In this document: positions 39,117 through 53,081 of the stretch, in pieces
Layout of the letters: each line of letters starts with the position of its first letter
Numbering within the stretch: position 1 is the stretch's first letter
DNA from: Casuarina equisetifolia
Lineage: Eukaryota; Streptophyta; Magnoliopsida; Fagales; Casuarinaceae
Assembly: GCA_028551475.1 (NCBI GenBank)
Contig: CM052357.1
Location: forward strand, 6,123,931 to 6,187,930
DNA: 64,000 bases
Reading direction: 5' to 3'
Notes under the pieces: generated by a model
Databases searched by the model: none
What the model saw: only the letters and a program-made list of their open reading frames with translations
Told to the model about the DNA's origin: nothing
Position numbers and translations under genes: made by a program

Positions 39117-39658
39117 CTGTCACACTAGAATATCATGAGACAGAGAATTGGCAAATTGGTCTGAGAATTACTGGTGATATATTGGCTATGTAAAAGAATG
39201 GCTTTTGTTTATGATGGGTATCCAGGAAAAGAATTTATAGAAATAAGGTGAATTTTACATCAGAAGAGTGAAGTTTGTATAGCAATTTCCTTACAAAAAA
39301 TTTTAGCGACATTTTGATTTGCAAAAATGGGTGGACTATACATCACACATCCACACAAACACAAACAGATCCACATATGCACACATTACATAGTGAAAAA
39401 ACTTGGTTACGTGAAGTTCAATCTTGATGTTCCACATTCTTTATTAATCAAAAAAAGTTATAATCTCCATGTTCTTAATTATCTCTATTTGGAATCAGTT
39501 AGAACTAGAGGCCCTTGTCCTCTGATTTGCCCCTCATATAAATAGGCCACTGTAGGGTCCTGCAATTAATTCCATTGGCCTAATATATTGCTTAAAAGAT
39601 CAAAATAAGGATCACTCTTGACATCTGGAAAAGATAGATTGAATTCCACTCTTTACAC
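39117..39658. other. Junction between the truncated ABCC copy and the satellite
   Basis: This 540 bp shows neither an ABCC exon 15 nor satellite. A CA-rich patch occurs near 39,346-39,386. It may be leftover intron plus unrelated DNA. No feature could be assigned. Confidence 0.5.
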
Positions 39659-41754
39659 ATTGTAAATTAAAATCAAGTAGTTAATGTAAAATTGATTAGT
39701 AAATTTTTCGTTTTCAAATTCAAATGGTAAGATTTAAAGTTCTGTAAATCAAGCCATTATATTTAAAATCTAAAAATTCAAATCATGTTTAAAATTTAAA
39801 TTCCAACCTTCGGATTTAAAAATAAACTAGAAGATTTAAATGGGGTGGTTAATTTAGAAATCAATATGTAAATTAAAATCAAGTACTTAATGTAAAATTG
39901 ATTAGTAAATTTTCCATTTTCAAATTCAAATGGTAAGATTTAAATTGTTTGATTAGCTTTAAATCAATGGCTTCATTTAAATAAGCATATTAATTTTTAT
40001 ATTAACGGCGGGAGGACTACGTTCAATTTGAAAATTGTATGGTAGACTTAAATCTAGGAATTGGATCTAAAATTTATACGTTTAAAATCAAATTTTAGAT
40101 TAAAAATACAAATGTTGGATATATAATAACCCAAAAAATTTAACTTATCGTGTTAACTTAAACATTGAAGTGCATATTTGAATCAAGCCACTAATTTAAA
40201 ATTGAGGAACAAACTTAAATCATATTGTCTATTTGAAAATCATATGGAAGACTTAAATCTAATCATTGGATCTAAATAAGCATATTAATTTTTATATTAA
40301 CGGCGAGAGGATTACATTCAATTTGAAAATTGTATGGTAGACTTAAATCTAGGAATTGGATCTAAAATCTATAGGCTTAAAATCAAATTTTAGATTAAAA
40401 ATATAAATGTTGGATGTATAATAACCCAAAAGATTTAACTTATCCTGTTAACTTAAACATTGATGTGCATATTTGAATCAAGCCACTAATTTAAAATTCA
40501 TCAACAAACTTAAATCGTGTTGTCTATTTGAAAATCATATAGAAGACTTAAATCTAATCATTGAATCTACAAGTTGTAAGTATAAAATCGAATTTTAGAT
40601 TTAAATTCCAACATTTAAATTTAAAAATAAACCAAAAGATTTAAGCAGCTATTAATTTAAAAGTCAATATGCATATTCCATTTAGACCAATGATTTAAAT
40701 CATAAACTTGATTTAAAAGTCATATGACATATTTAAATCAAGCCATTAGATTTAAATCTAAAAATTTCAAGTTTCAATTTTAAATTCCAACCATTGGATT
40801 TAAAAATAAACTAGAAGATTTAAATGAGGTTGTTAATTTAGAAATCAATATGTAAATTAAAATCAAGTAGTTGATGTAAAATTGATCAGTAAATTTTCCG
40901 TTTTCAAACTGTATACCATATTTAAATTCAAATAGTTGGATTAAGAAGTAAATTAGAAGATTTAAATCCTTTAGCCGTTAATATAAATATTAATATGCCT
41001 ATTTAAATGAAGCCATTGATTTAAAAATTGATCAGCCAATTTTAAAATCTTATGCCACATTTAAATCCAAACAATTTGAATTTAGAAACAAATGCAAAGA
41101 TTTAAAGTTAATCATCTATTTAAGATTTAAATCTCTTGATTTATTTTTAATTTCAACTATTTGGATTTAAATGTGGCATACGAGTTTAGAATCAAATGAT
41201 AAGATTTAAATTTTCTGATTAGTTTTAAATTAATGGCTTCATTTCAATAAGCATATTAATTTTTATATTAACGGCGGGAGGACTACATTCAATTTGAAAA
41301 TTGTATGGTAGACTTAAATCTAGGAGTTGGATCTAAAATCTACAGGTTTAAAATTAAATTTTAGATTAAAAATACAAATGTTGGATGTATAATAACCCAA
41401 AAGATTTGACTTATCCTGTTAATTTAAACATTGATATCAAGCCATTAGATTTAAAATCTAAAAATTTCAAATCATGTTTAAAATTTAAACTCCAACCATC
41501 GGATTTAAAAATAAACTAGAAGATTTAAATGGGGTTGTTAATTTAGAAATCAATATGTAAATTAAAATCAAGTAGTTGATGTAAAATTGATCAGTAAATT
41601 TTCCGTTTTCAAATTGTATACCATATTTAAATTCAAATAGTTGGATTAAGAAATAAATTGGAATATTAAAATCCTTAAGCCGTTAATATAAAAATTAATA
41701 TGCCTATTTAAATGAAGCCAATGATTTAAAAATTGATCAGCCAATTTTAAAATC

Positions 41755-41887
41755 TTATGCCACATTTAAATCCAAACAATTTGAATTTAGAAACAAATGA
41801 AAAGATTTAAAGTTAATCGTCAATTTAAGATTTAAATCTTTTGATTTATTTTTAATTTCAACTATTTGGATTTAAATGTGGCATACG
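41755..41887. repeat. Foldback (inverted repeat) within a satellite unit, representative copy
   Basis: The left arm starts TATGCCACATTTAAATCC and the right arm ends with its near-complement GGATTTAAATGTGGCATACG. Inner parts (GAAAAGATTTAAA versus TTTAAATCTTTTGATT) also pair, leaving a short centre near 41,815-41,830. Equivalent foldbacks are seen near 41,046-41,193, 44,881-45,010, 47,098-47,227, 49,727-49,857 and 51,513-51,640. Confidence 0.8.
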
Positions 41888-44800
41888 ATTTTAGAATCGA
41901 AGACTACATTCAATTTGAAAATTGTATGGTAGACTTAAATCTAGGAATTGGATATAAAATCTATAGGTTTAAAATCAAATTTTAGATTAAAAATACAAAT
42001 GTTGGATGTATAATAACCTAAAAGATTTAACTTATCCTGTTAATTTAAATATCGATGTGCATATTTGAATCAAGCCACTAATTTAAAATTGATCAACAAA
42101 AAAGTTAATCGTCAATTTAAGATTTAAATCTCTTGACTTATTTTTAATTTCAACTATTTGGATTTAAATGTGGCATACGATTTTAGAATCAAATGGTAAG
42201 ATTTAAGTTTTCTTATTAGTTTTAAATCAAAGGCTTCATTTCAATAAGCATATTAATTTTTATATTAATGGCGGGAACACTATATTCAATTTGAAAATTC
42301 TATGGTAGACTTAAATCTAAGAATTGGATTGCAAATCTATAGGTTTAAAATCAAATTTTAGATTAAAAATACAAATGTTGGATGTATAACAACCAAAAAC
42401 ATTTAACTTATCCTATTAATTTAAACATTGATGTGCATATTTGAATCAAGCCACTAATTTAAAATTCATCAACAAATTTAAATCATATTGTCTATTTGAA
42501 AATCATATGGAAGACTTAAATCTAATCATTCGATCTACAAGTTGTAAGTATAAAATCGAATTTTAGATTTAAATTCCAACATTTAAATTTAAAAATAAAC
42601 CAAAAGATTTAAGCAGCTATTAATTTAAAAGTCAATATGCATATTCAAATTAGACCAATGATTTAGATCATAAATTCATTTAAAATTCATATGACATATT
42701 TAAATCAAACCATTAGATTTAAAATCTAAAAATTTCAAATCATGTTTAAAATTTAAATTACAACCATCGGATTTAAAAATAAACTAGAAGATTTAAATGG
42801 GGTTGTTAATTTAGAAATCAATATGTAAATTAAAATCAAGTAGTTGATGTAAAATTGATCAGTAAATTTTCCGTTTTCAAATTGTATACGATATTTAAAT
42901 TCAAATAGTTGGATTAAGAAATAAATGGGAAGATTTAAATCCTTTAGCGGTTAATATAAAAATTAATATGCCTATTTAAATGAAGCCATTGATCCAAAAA
43001 TTGATCAACCAATTTTAAAATCCTATACCACATTTAAATCCAAAAAATACAAATGTTGGATGTATAGTAACCCAAAAGATTTAACTTATCCTGTTAACTT
43101 AAACAATGATGTGCATATTTGAATCAAGCCACTAATTTAAAATTGATCAACAAACTTAAATCATATTGTCTATTTGAAAATCATGTGGAAGACTCAAATC
43201 TAATCATTCGATCTATAAAATCAAATTTTAGATTTAAATTCCAACATTTAAATTTAAAAATAAACCAAAAGATTTAAGCAGCTATTAATTTAAAAGTCAA
43301 TATGCATATTCAAATTAGACGAATGATTTAAATCATAAAGTTGATTTAAAAGTCATATGACATATTTAAATCAAGCCGTTAGATTTAAAATCTAAAAGTT
43401 TCAAATCATGTTTAAAATTGAAATTCCAACCATCGGATTTAAAAATAAACTAGAAGATTTAAATGGGGTTGTTAATTTAGAAATTAATATGTAAATTAAA
43501 ATCAAGTAGTTGATGTAAAATTGATCAGTAAATTTTCCGTTTTCAAATTCAAATGGTAAGATTTAAAGTTCTGTAAATAAAGCCATTATATTTAAAATCT
43601 AAAAATTCAAATCATGTTTAAAATTTAAATTCCATCCTTCGGATTTAAAAATAAACTAGAAGATTTAAATGGGGTGGTTAATTTAGAAATCAATATGTAA
43701 ATTAAAATCAAGTACTTAATGTAAAATTGATCAGTAAATTTTCCGTTTTCAAATTCAAATGGTAAGATTTAAATTGTTTGATTAGCTTTAAATCAATGGC
43801 TTCATTTAAATAAACATATTAATTTTTATATTAACGGCGGGAGGACTACATTCAATTTGAAAATTGTATGGTAGACTTAAATCTAGGAATTGGATCTAAA
43901 ATCTATAGGTTTAAAATCAAATTTTAGATTAAAAATACAAATGCTGGATGTATAATAACCCAAAAAATTTAACTTATCGTGTTAACTTAAACATTGAAGT
44001 GCATATTTGAATCAAGCCACTAATTTAAAATTGAGGAACAAACTTAAATCATATTGTCTATTTGAAAATCATATGGAAGACTTAAATCTAATCATTGGAT
44101 CTAAATAAGCATATTAATTTTTATATTAACGGCGAGAGGACTACATTCAATTTGAAAATTGTATGGTAGACTTAAATCTAGGAATTGGATCTAAAATCTA
44201 TAGGCTTAAAATCAAATTTTAGATTAAAAATATAAATGTTGGATGTATAATAACCCAAAAGATTTAACTTATCCTGTTAACTTAAACATTGATGTGCATA
44301 TTTGAATCAAGCCACTAATTTAAAATTCATCAACAAACTTAAATCGTGTTGTCTATTTGAAAATCATATGGAAGACTTAAATCTAATCATTGAATCTACA
44401 AGTTGTAAGTATAAAATCGAATTTTAGATTTAAATTCCAACATTTAAATTTAAAAATAAACCAAAAGATTTAAGCAGCTATTAATTTAAAAGTCAATATG
44501 CATATTCCATTTAGACCAATGATTTAAATCATAAACTTGATTTAAAAGTCATATGACATATTTAAATCAAGCCATTAGATTTAAATCTAAAAATTTCAAG
44601 TTTCAATTTTAAATTCCAACCATCGGATTTAAAAATAAACTAGAAGATTTAAATGAGGTTGTTAATTTAGAAATCAATATGTAAATTAAAATCAAGTAGT
44701 TGATGTAAAATTGATCAGTAAATTTTCCGTTTTCAAATTGTATACCATATTTAAATTCAAATAGTTGGATTAAGAAGTAAATTAGAAGATTTAAATCCTT

Positions 44801-46811
44801 TAGCCGTTAATATAAATATTAATATGCCTATTTAAATGAAGCCATTGATTTAAAAATTGATCAGCCAATTTTAAAATCTTATGCCACATTTAAATCCAAA
44901 CAATTTGAATTTAGAAACAAATGCAAAGATTTAAAGTTAATCGTCTATTTAAGATTTAAATCTCTTGATTTATTTTTAATTTCAACTATTTGGATTTAAA
45001 TGTGGCATACGAGTTTAGAATCAAATGGTAAGATTTAAATTTTCTGATTAGTTTTAAATTAATGGCTTCATTTCAATAAGCATATTAATTTTTATATTAA
45101 CGGCGGGAGGACCACATTCAATTTGAAAATTGTATGGTAGACTTAAATCTAGGAGTTGGATCTAAAATCTACAGGTTTAAAATTAAATTTTAGATTAAAA
45201 ATACAAATGTTGGATGTATAATAACCCAAAACATTTAACTTATCCTGTTAACTTAAACATTGATGTGCATATTTGAATCAAGCCACTAATTTAAAATTCA
45301 TCAACAAATTTAAATCATATTGTCTATTTGAAAATCATATGGAAGACTTAAATCTAATCATTCGATCTACAAGTTGTAAGTATAAAATCGAATTTTAGAT
45401 TTAAATTCCAACATTTAAATTTAAAAATAAACCAAAAGATTTAAGCAGCTATTAATTTAAAAGTCAATATGCATATTGAAATTAGATGAATGATTTAAAT
45501 CATAAAGTTGATTTAAAAGTAATATGACATATTTAAATCAAACCATTAGATTTAAAATCTAAAAATTTCAAATCATGTTTAAAATTTAAATTTCAACCAT
45601 CGGATTTAAAAATAAACTAGAAGATTTAAATGGGGTTGTTAATTTAGAAATCAATATGTAAATTAAAATCAAGTAGTTGATGTAAAATTGATCAGTAAAT
45701 TTTTCGTTTTCAAATTCAAATGGTAAGATTTAAAGTTCTGTAAATCAAGCCATTATATTTAAAATCTAAAAATTTAAATCATGTTTAAAATTTAAATTCC
45801 AACCTTCGGATTTAAAAATAAACTAGAAGATTTAAATGGGGTGGTTAATTTAGAAATCAATATGTAAATTAAAATCAAGTACTTAATGTAAATTGATCAG
45901 TAAATTTTTCGTTTTCAAATTCAAATGGTAAGATTTAAATTGTTTGATTAGCTTTAAATCAATGGCTTCATTTAAATAAGCATATTAATTTTTATATTAA
46001 CGGCGGGAGGACTACATTCAATTTGAAAATTGTATGGTAGACTTAAATCTAGGAATTGGATCTAAAATCTATAGGTTTAAAATCAAATTTTAGATTAAAA
46101 ATACAAATGTTGGATGTATAATAACCCAAAAAATTTAACTTATCGTGTTAACTTAAACATTGAAGTGCATATTTGAATCAAGCCACTAATTTAAAATTGA
46201 GGAACAAACTTAAATCATATTGTCTATTTGAAAATCATATGGAAGACTTAAATCTAATCATTGGATCTAAATAAGCATATTAATTTTTATATTAACGGCG
46301 AGAGGACTACATTCAATTTGAAAATTGTATGGTAGACTTAAATCTAAGAATTGGATCTAAAATCTATAGGCTTAAAATCAAATTTTAGATTAAAAATATA
46401 AATGTTGGATGTATAATAACCCAAAAGATTTAACTTATCTTGTTAACTTAAACATTGATGTGCATATTTGAATCAAGCCACTAATTTAAAATTGATCAAC
46501 AAACTTAAATCATGTTGTCTATTTGAAAATCATATGGAAGACTTAAATCTAATCATTGAATCTACAAGTTGTAAGTATAAAATCGAATTTTAGATTTAAA
46601 TTTCAACATTTAAATTTAAAAATAAACCAAAAGATTTAAGCAGCTATTAATTTAAAAGTCAATATGCATATTCCATTTAGACCAATGATTTAAATCATAA
46701 ACTTGATTTAAAAGTCATATGACATATTTAAATCAAGCCATTAGATTTAAATCTAAAAATTTCAAGTTTCAATTTTAAATTCCAACCATCGGATTTAAAA
46801 ATAAACTAGAA

Positions 46812-46874
46812 GAGAATGAATCCCTTTATCGATGGATCAGAAAAAAATGGGTCCAGACCTCCTGCGGGAATGAT
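46812..46874 (+). pseudogene. ycf2: 63-bp plastid ycf2-like fragment inside the satellite
   Basis: This short, non-AT-rich piece breaks the array. Its plus-strand translation is 21 residues long and contains ENES, IRKKWV and SCGND in the order and spacing of the conserved plastid protein Ycf2. The adjacent bases return to satellite. It is best explained as plastid DNA used as filler during break repair. Identity is from recognising the protein; a nucleotide comparison with plastomes would settle it. Confidence 0.72.
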
Positions 46875-46921
46875 CAGTAAATTTTTAATTTACATATTGA
46901 TTTCTAAATTAACAACCTTAT
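46875..46921. repeat. Inverted satellite segment at the ycf2 junction
   Basis: Directly after the ycf2-like piece, TAAATTTTTAATTTACATAT and what follows are the reverse complement of the usual unit (ATCAATATGTAAATTAAAAT). The array then resumes in its normal orientation with ATTTAAAATTGATCAG. Confidence 0.75.
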
Positions 46922-49900
46922 TTAAAATTGATCAGTAAATTTTCCGTTTTCAAACTGTATACCATATTTAAATTCAAATAGTTGGATTAAGAAGTAAATT
47001 GGAAGATTTAAATCCTTTAGCCGTTAATATAAATATTAATATGCCTATTTAAATGAAGCCATTGATTTAAAAATTGATCAGCCAATTTTAAAATCTTATG
47101 CCACATTTAAATCCAAACAATTTGAATTTAGAAACAAATGAAAAGATTTAAAGTTAATCGTCAATTTAAGATTTAAATCTTTTGATTTATTTTTAATTTC
47201 AACTATTTGGATTTAAATGTGGCATACAATTTTAGAATCGAAGACTACATTCAATTTGAAAATTATATGGTAGACTTAAATCTAGAGATTGGATATAAAA
47301 TCTATAGGTTTAAAATCAAATTTTAGATGAAAAATACAAATGTTGGATGTATAATAACCTAAAAAATTTAACTTATCCTGTTAATTTAAATATCGATGTG
47401 CATATTTGAATCAAGCCACTAATTTAAAATTGATCAACAAAAAAGTTAATCGTCAATTTAAGATTTAAATCTCTTGACTTATTTTTAATTTCAACTATTT
47501 GGATTTAAATGTGGCATACGATTTTAGAATCAAATGGTAAGATTTAAGTTTTCTTATTAGTTTTAAATCAAAGGCTTCATTTTAATAAGCATATTAATTT
47601 TTATATTAACGGCGGGAACACTATATTCAATTTGAAAATTCTATGGTAGACTTAAATCTAAGAATTGGATTGCAAATCTATATGTTTAAAATCAAATTTT
47701 AGATTAAAAATACAAATGTTGGATGTATAATAACCCAAAACATTTAACTTATCCTGTTAATTTAAACATTGATGTGCATATTTGAATCAAGCCACTAATT
47801 TAAAATTCATCAACAAATTTAAATCATATTGTCTATTTGAAAATCATATAGAAGACTTAAATCTAATCATTCGATCTACAAGTTGTAAGTATAAAATCGA
47901 ATTTTAGATTTAAATTCCAACATTTAAATTTAAAAATAAACCAAAAGATTTAAGCAACTATTAATTTAAAAGTCAATATGCATATTAAAATTAGACAAAT
48001 GATTTAAATCATAAAGTTGATTTAAAAGTAATATGACATATTTAAATCAAACCATTATATTTAAAATCTAAAAATTTAAATCATGTTTAAAATTTAAATT
48101 CCAACCTTCGGATTTAAAAATAAACTAGAAGATTTAAATGGGGTGGTTAATTTAGAAATCAATATGTAAATTAAAATCAAGTACTTAATGTAAATTGATC
48201 AGTAAATTTTCCGTTTTCAAATTGAAATGGTAAGATTTAAATTGTTTGATTAGCTTTAAATCAATGGCTTCATTTAAATAAGCATATTAATTTTTATATT
48301 AACGGCGGGAGGACCACATTCAATTTGAAAATTGTATGGTAGACTTAAATCTAGGAGTTGGATCTAAAATCTACAGGTTTAAAATTAAATTTTAGATTAA
48401 AAATACAAATGTTGGATGTATAATAACCCAAAACATTTAACTTATCCTGTTAATTTAAACATTGATGTGCATATTTGTATCAAGCCACTAATTTGAAATT
48501 CATCAACAAATTTAAATCATATTGTCTATTTGAAAATCATATAGAAGACTTAAATCTAATCATTCAATCTACAAGTTGTAAGTATAAAATCAAATTTTAG
48601 ATTTAAATTCCAACATTTAAATTTAAAAATAAACCAAAAGATTTAAGCAACTATTAATTTAAAAGTCAATATGCATATTAAAATTAGACAAATGATTTAA
48701 ATCATAAAGTTGATTTAAAAGTAATATGACATATTTAAATCAAACCATTAGATTTAAAATCTAAAAATTTCAAATCATGTTTAAAATTTAAATTTCAACC
48801 ATCGGATTTAAAAATAAACTAGAAGATTTAAATGGGGTTGTTAATTTAGAAATCAATATGTAAATTAAAATCAAGTAGTTGATGTAAAATTGATCAGTAA
48901 ATTTTCCGTTTTCAAATTGTATACGATATTTAAATTCAAATAGTTGGATTAAGAAATAAATGGGAAGATTTAAATCCTTTAGCGGTTAATATAAAAATTA
49001 ATATGCCTATTTAAATGAAGCCATTGATCCAAAAATTGATCAACCAATTTTAAAATCCTATACCACATTTAAATCCAAAAAATACAAATGTTGGATGTAT
49101 AGTAACCCAAAAGATTTAACTTATCCTGTTAACTTAAACAACGATGTGCATATTTGAATCAAGCCACTAATTTAAAATTGATCAACAAACTTAAATCATA
49201 TTGTCTATTTGAAAATCATATGGAAGACTCAAATCTAATCATTCGATCTATAAAATTGAATTTTAGATTTAAATTCCAACATTTAAATTTAAAAATAAAC
49301 CAAAAGATTTAAGCAGCTATTAATTTAAAAGTCAATATGCATATTCAAATTAGACGAATGATTTAAATCATAAAGTTGATTTAAAAGTCATATGACATAT
49401 TTAAATCAAGCCGTTAGATTTAAAATCTAAAAGTTTCAAATCATGTTTAAAATTGAAATTCCAACCATCGAATTTAAAAATAAACTAAAAGATTTAAATG
49501 GGGTTGTTAATTTAGAAATCAATATGTAAATTAAAATCAAGTAGTTGATGTAAAATTGATCAGTAAATTTTCTGTTTTCAAATTGTATACCATATTTAAA
49601 TTCAAGTAGTTGGATTAAGAAATAAATTGAAAGATTTAAATCCTTTAGCCGTTAATATAAAAATTAATATGCCTATTTAAATGAAGCCAATGATTTAAAA
49701 ATTGATCAGCCAATTTTAAAATCTTATGCCACATTTAAATCCAAACAATTTGAATTTAGAAACAAATGAAAAGATTTAAAGTTAATCGTCAATTTAAGAT
49801 TTAAATCTTTTGATTTATTTTTAATTTCAACTATTTGGAATTAAATGTGGCATATGGTTTTAAAATCAAAGACTACATTCAATTTGAAAATTGTATGGTA

Positions 49901-52565
49901 GACTTAAATCTAGGAATTGGATATAAAATCTATAGGTTTAAAATCAAATTTTAGATTAAAAATCCAAATGTTGGATGTATAATAACCCAAAAGATTTAAC
50001 TTATCCTGTTAATTTAAACATTGATGTGCATATTTGAATCAAGCCACTAATTTAAAATTGATCAACAAATCTAAATCATATTGTCTATTTGAAAACCATA
50101 TGGAAGACTTCAATCTAATCATTGGATCTACAAGTTGTAAGCATAAAATCGAATTTTAGATTTAAATTCCAACATTTAAATTTAAAAATAAACCAAAAGA
50201 TTTAAGCAGCTATTAATTTAAAAGTCAATATGCATATTCAAATTAGATCAATGATTTAAATCATAAAGTTGATTTAAAAGTCATATGACATATTTAAATC
50301 AAGCCATTAGATTAAAAATCTAAAAATTTCAAATCATGTTTAAAATTTAAATTCCAACCATCGGATTTAAAAATAAACTAAAAGATTTAAATGGGGTTGT
50401 TAATTTAGAAATCAATATGTAAATTAAAATCAAGTAGTTGATGTAAAATTGATCAGTATATTTTTCGTTTTCAAATTGTATACCATATTTAAATTCAAAC
50501 AGTTGGATTAAGAAATAAATTGGAATATTGAAATCCTTTAGCGGTTAATATAAAAATTAATATGCCTATTTAAATGAAACCAATGATTTAAAAATTGATC
50601 AGCCAATTTTAAAATCTTATGCCACATTTAAATCCAAACAATTTGAAGTTAGAAACAAATGAAAAGATTTAAAGTTAATCATCAATTTAAGATTTAAATA
50701 TTTTGATTTATTTTTTATTTCAACTATTTAGATTTAAATGTGGCATACGATTTTAGAATCGAAGACTACATTCAATTTGAAAATTGTATGGTAGACTTAA
50801 ATCTAGGAATTGGATATAAAATCTATAGGTTTAAAATCAAATTTTAGATTAAAAGTACAAATGTTGGATGTATAATAACCCAAAAGATTTAACTTATCCT
50901 GTTAATTTAAATATCGATGTGCATATTTGAATCAAGCCACTAATTTAAAATTGATCAACAAACTTAAATCATATTGTCTATTTGAAAATCATATGGAATA
51001 CTTCAATCTAATCATTGGATCTACAAGTTGTAAGTATAAAATCGAATTTTAGATTTAAATTCCAACATTTAAATTTAAAAATAAACCAAAAGATTTAAGC
51101 AACTATTAATTTAAAAGTCAATATGCATATTCAAATTAGACGAATGATTTAAATCATAAAGTTGATTTAAAAGTCATATGACATATTTAAATCAAGCCAT
51201 TAGATTTAAAATCTAAAAATTTCAAATCATATTTAAAATTTAAATTCCAACCATCGGATTTAAAAATAAACTAGAAGATTTAAATGGGGTTATTAATTTA
51301 GAAATCAATATGTAAATTAAAATCAAGTAGTTGATGTAAAATTGATCAGTAAATTTTTCGTTTTCAAATTGTATACGATATTTAAATTCAAATAGTTGGA
51401 TTAAGAAATAAATTGGAAGATTTAAATCCGTTAGGCTTTAATATAAAAATTAATATGCCTATTTAAATGAAGCCATTGATTTAAAAATTGATCAGCCAAT
51501 TTTAAAATCTTATGCCACATTTAAATCCAAACAATTTGAATTTAGAAACAAATGCAATGATTTAAAGTTAATCGTCAATTTAAGATTTAAATCTTTTGAC
51601 TTATTTTTAATTTCAACTATTTGGATTTAAATGTGGCATACAATTTTAGAATCAAATGGTAAGATTTAAATTTTCTGATTAGTTTTAAATCAAAGGCTTC
51701 ATTTCAGTAAGCATATTAATTTTTATATTAACGGCGGGAATACTATATTCAATTTGAAAATTGTATGGTAGACTTAAATCTAGGATTTGGAGCTAAAATC
51801 TATAGGTTTAAAATCAAATTTTAGATTAAAAATACAGATGTTGGATGTATAATAACCCAAAAGGTTTAACTTATGCTGTTAATTTAAACATTGATGTGCA
51901 TATTTGAATCAAGCCACTAATTTAAAATTGATCAACAAACGTAAATCATATTGTCTATATGAAAATCATATGGAATACTTCAATCTAATCATTGGATCTA
52001 CAAGTTGTAAGTATAAAATCGAATTTTAGATTTAAATTCCAACATTTAAATTTAAAAATAAACCAAAAGATTTAAGCAGCTATTAATTTAAAAGTCAATA
52101 TGCATATTCAAATTAGACCAATGATTTAGATCATAAAGTTCATTTAAAATTCATATGACATATTTAAATCAAACCATTAGATTTAAAATCTAAAAATTTC
52201 AAATCATGTTTAAAATTTAAATTCCAACCATCGGATTTAAAAATAAACTAGAAGATTTAAATGGGGTTGTTAATTTAGAAATCAATATGTAAATTAAAAT
52301 TAAGTAGTTGATGTAAAATTGATCAGTAAATTTTCCGTTTTCAAATTGTATACGATATTTAAATTCAAATAGTTGGATTAAAAAATAAATTGGAATATTG
52401 AAATCCTTTAGCCGTTAATATAAAAATTAATATGCCTATTTAAATGAAGCCAATGATTTAAAAATTGATCAGTCAATTTTAAAATCTTATGCCACATTTA
52501 AATCCAAACAATTTGAATTTAGAAACAAATGAAAAGATTTAAAGTTAATCGTCAATTTAAGATTC

Positions 52566-52936
52566 AATTCTTAGATTATGTCATGGGACGATATCTTTCT
52601 TATCATTATATTTATTGTTCGACATGTTCACTTGCATCTAGAATTTCACCGAATAATAAACTTAAATTTGTTGGAAAAAGATGTGTTTTGTTGTGATAAA
52701 TTTTGGTTGCATATAATATATATATTTTCATATATTTATATGCAAGATTGAACAACAAAGAAGTAAAAGGTGTGCAAATTGTAATATCAATCAATGATAT
52801 TATAAAGCAATCGAATTCTTATATTCCTTTATAATGCAACTTCATATATGCTCAAAAGGAATATTTTTATTGATGGAATAATGGTTGTATAACAATTCTT
52901 TTGAAGGAAAAATGATGTTGGATTTTCTTTATTCGC
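52566..52936. other. Non-satellite intergenic DNA after the array
   Basis: The satellite ends abruptly near 52,565. The next 370 bp is AT-rich single-copy-looking sequence with no credible gene. Confidence 0.5.
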
Positions 52937-53081
52937 AGGCCACTTAAAGTTAATTCGAAGTCCGTAAGAAGCAAGCCACTTAAAGATGAATTAAAGCCTA
53001 CGTGAAGTAGGCCACTTGAAGCTAATTCAAAGCCCGCATGAAGCAGGCCACTTAAAGTTTATTCAAAGCCCATGTAAAGCA
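52937..53081. repeat. 36-bp minisatellite, four units
   Basis: The units start at about 52,937, 52,974, 53,009 and 53,045. Each begins with (A)GGCCACTT(A/G)AAG and ends GAAGCA or AAAGCA after a TTCAAAGCC-like middle. Partly related sequence (CAAAGCCCATCTGAAGTAA) continues to about 53,140. This may be part of an LTR or other repeat; the larger element is not resolved. Confidence 0.75.

Larger units (their letters stand above)
39659..52565. repeat. Complex AT-rich satellite array, about 12.9 kb, with direct and inverted monomers
   Basis: The whole stretch is built from related units containing GATTTAAAT and ATTTAAATCAAGCCA. Aligning landmarks gives degenerate monomers of about 140-185 bp (for example 41,501 to 41,643 to 41,781). 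Monomers occur in both orientations: TTTAGCCGTTAATATAAAAA appears forward, and its complement with AACGGC appears near 40,002, 41,268 and 43,831. Higher-order copies exist: about 39,700-41,380 is repeated about 3.83 kb later, and about 42,600-43,300 is repeated 6,037 bp later. No open frame of note occurs. It looks like a tandemly amplified, rearranged repeat, perhaps from an inverted-repeat element. Confidence 0.93.

Noticed and set aside
39659..52565. CRISPR-like or regular repeat array
   Set aside because: Repeats are long, degenerate, AT-rich and in both orientations, with no constant short repeat and unique spacers. The rest of the window is plainly plant nuclear DNA.
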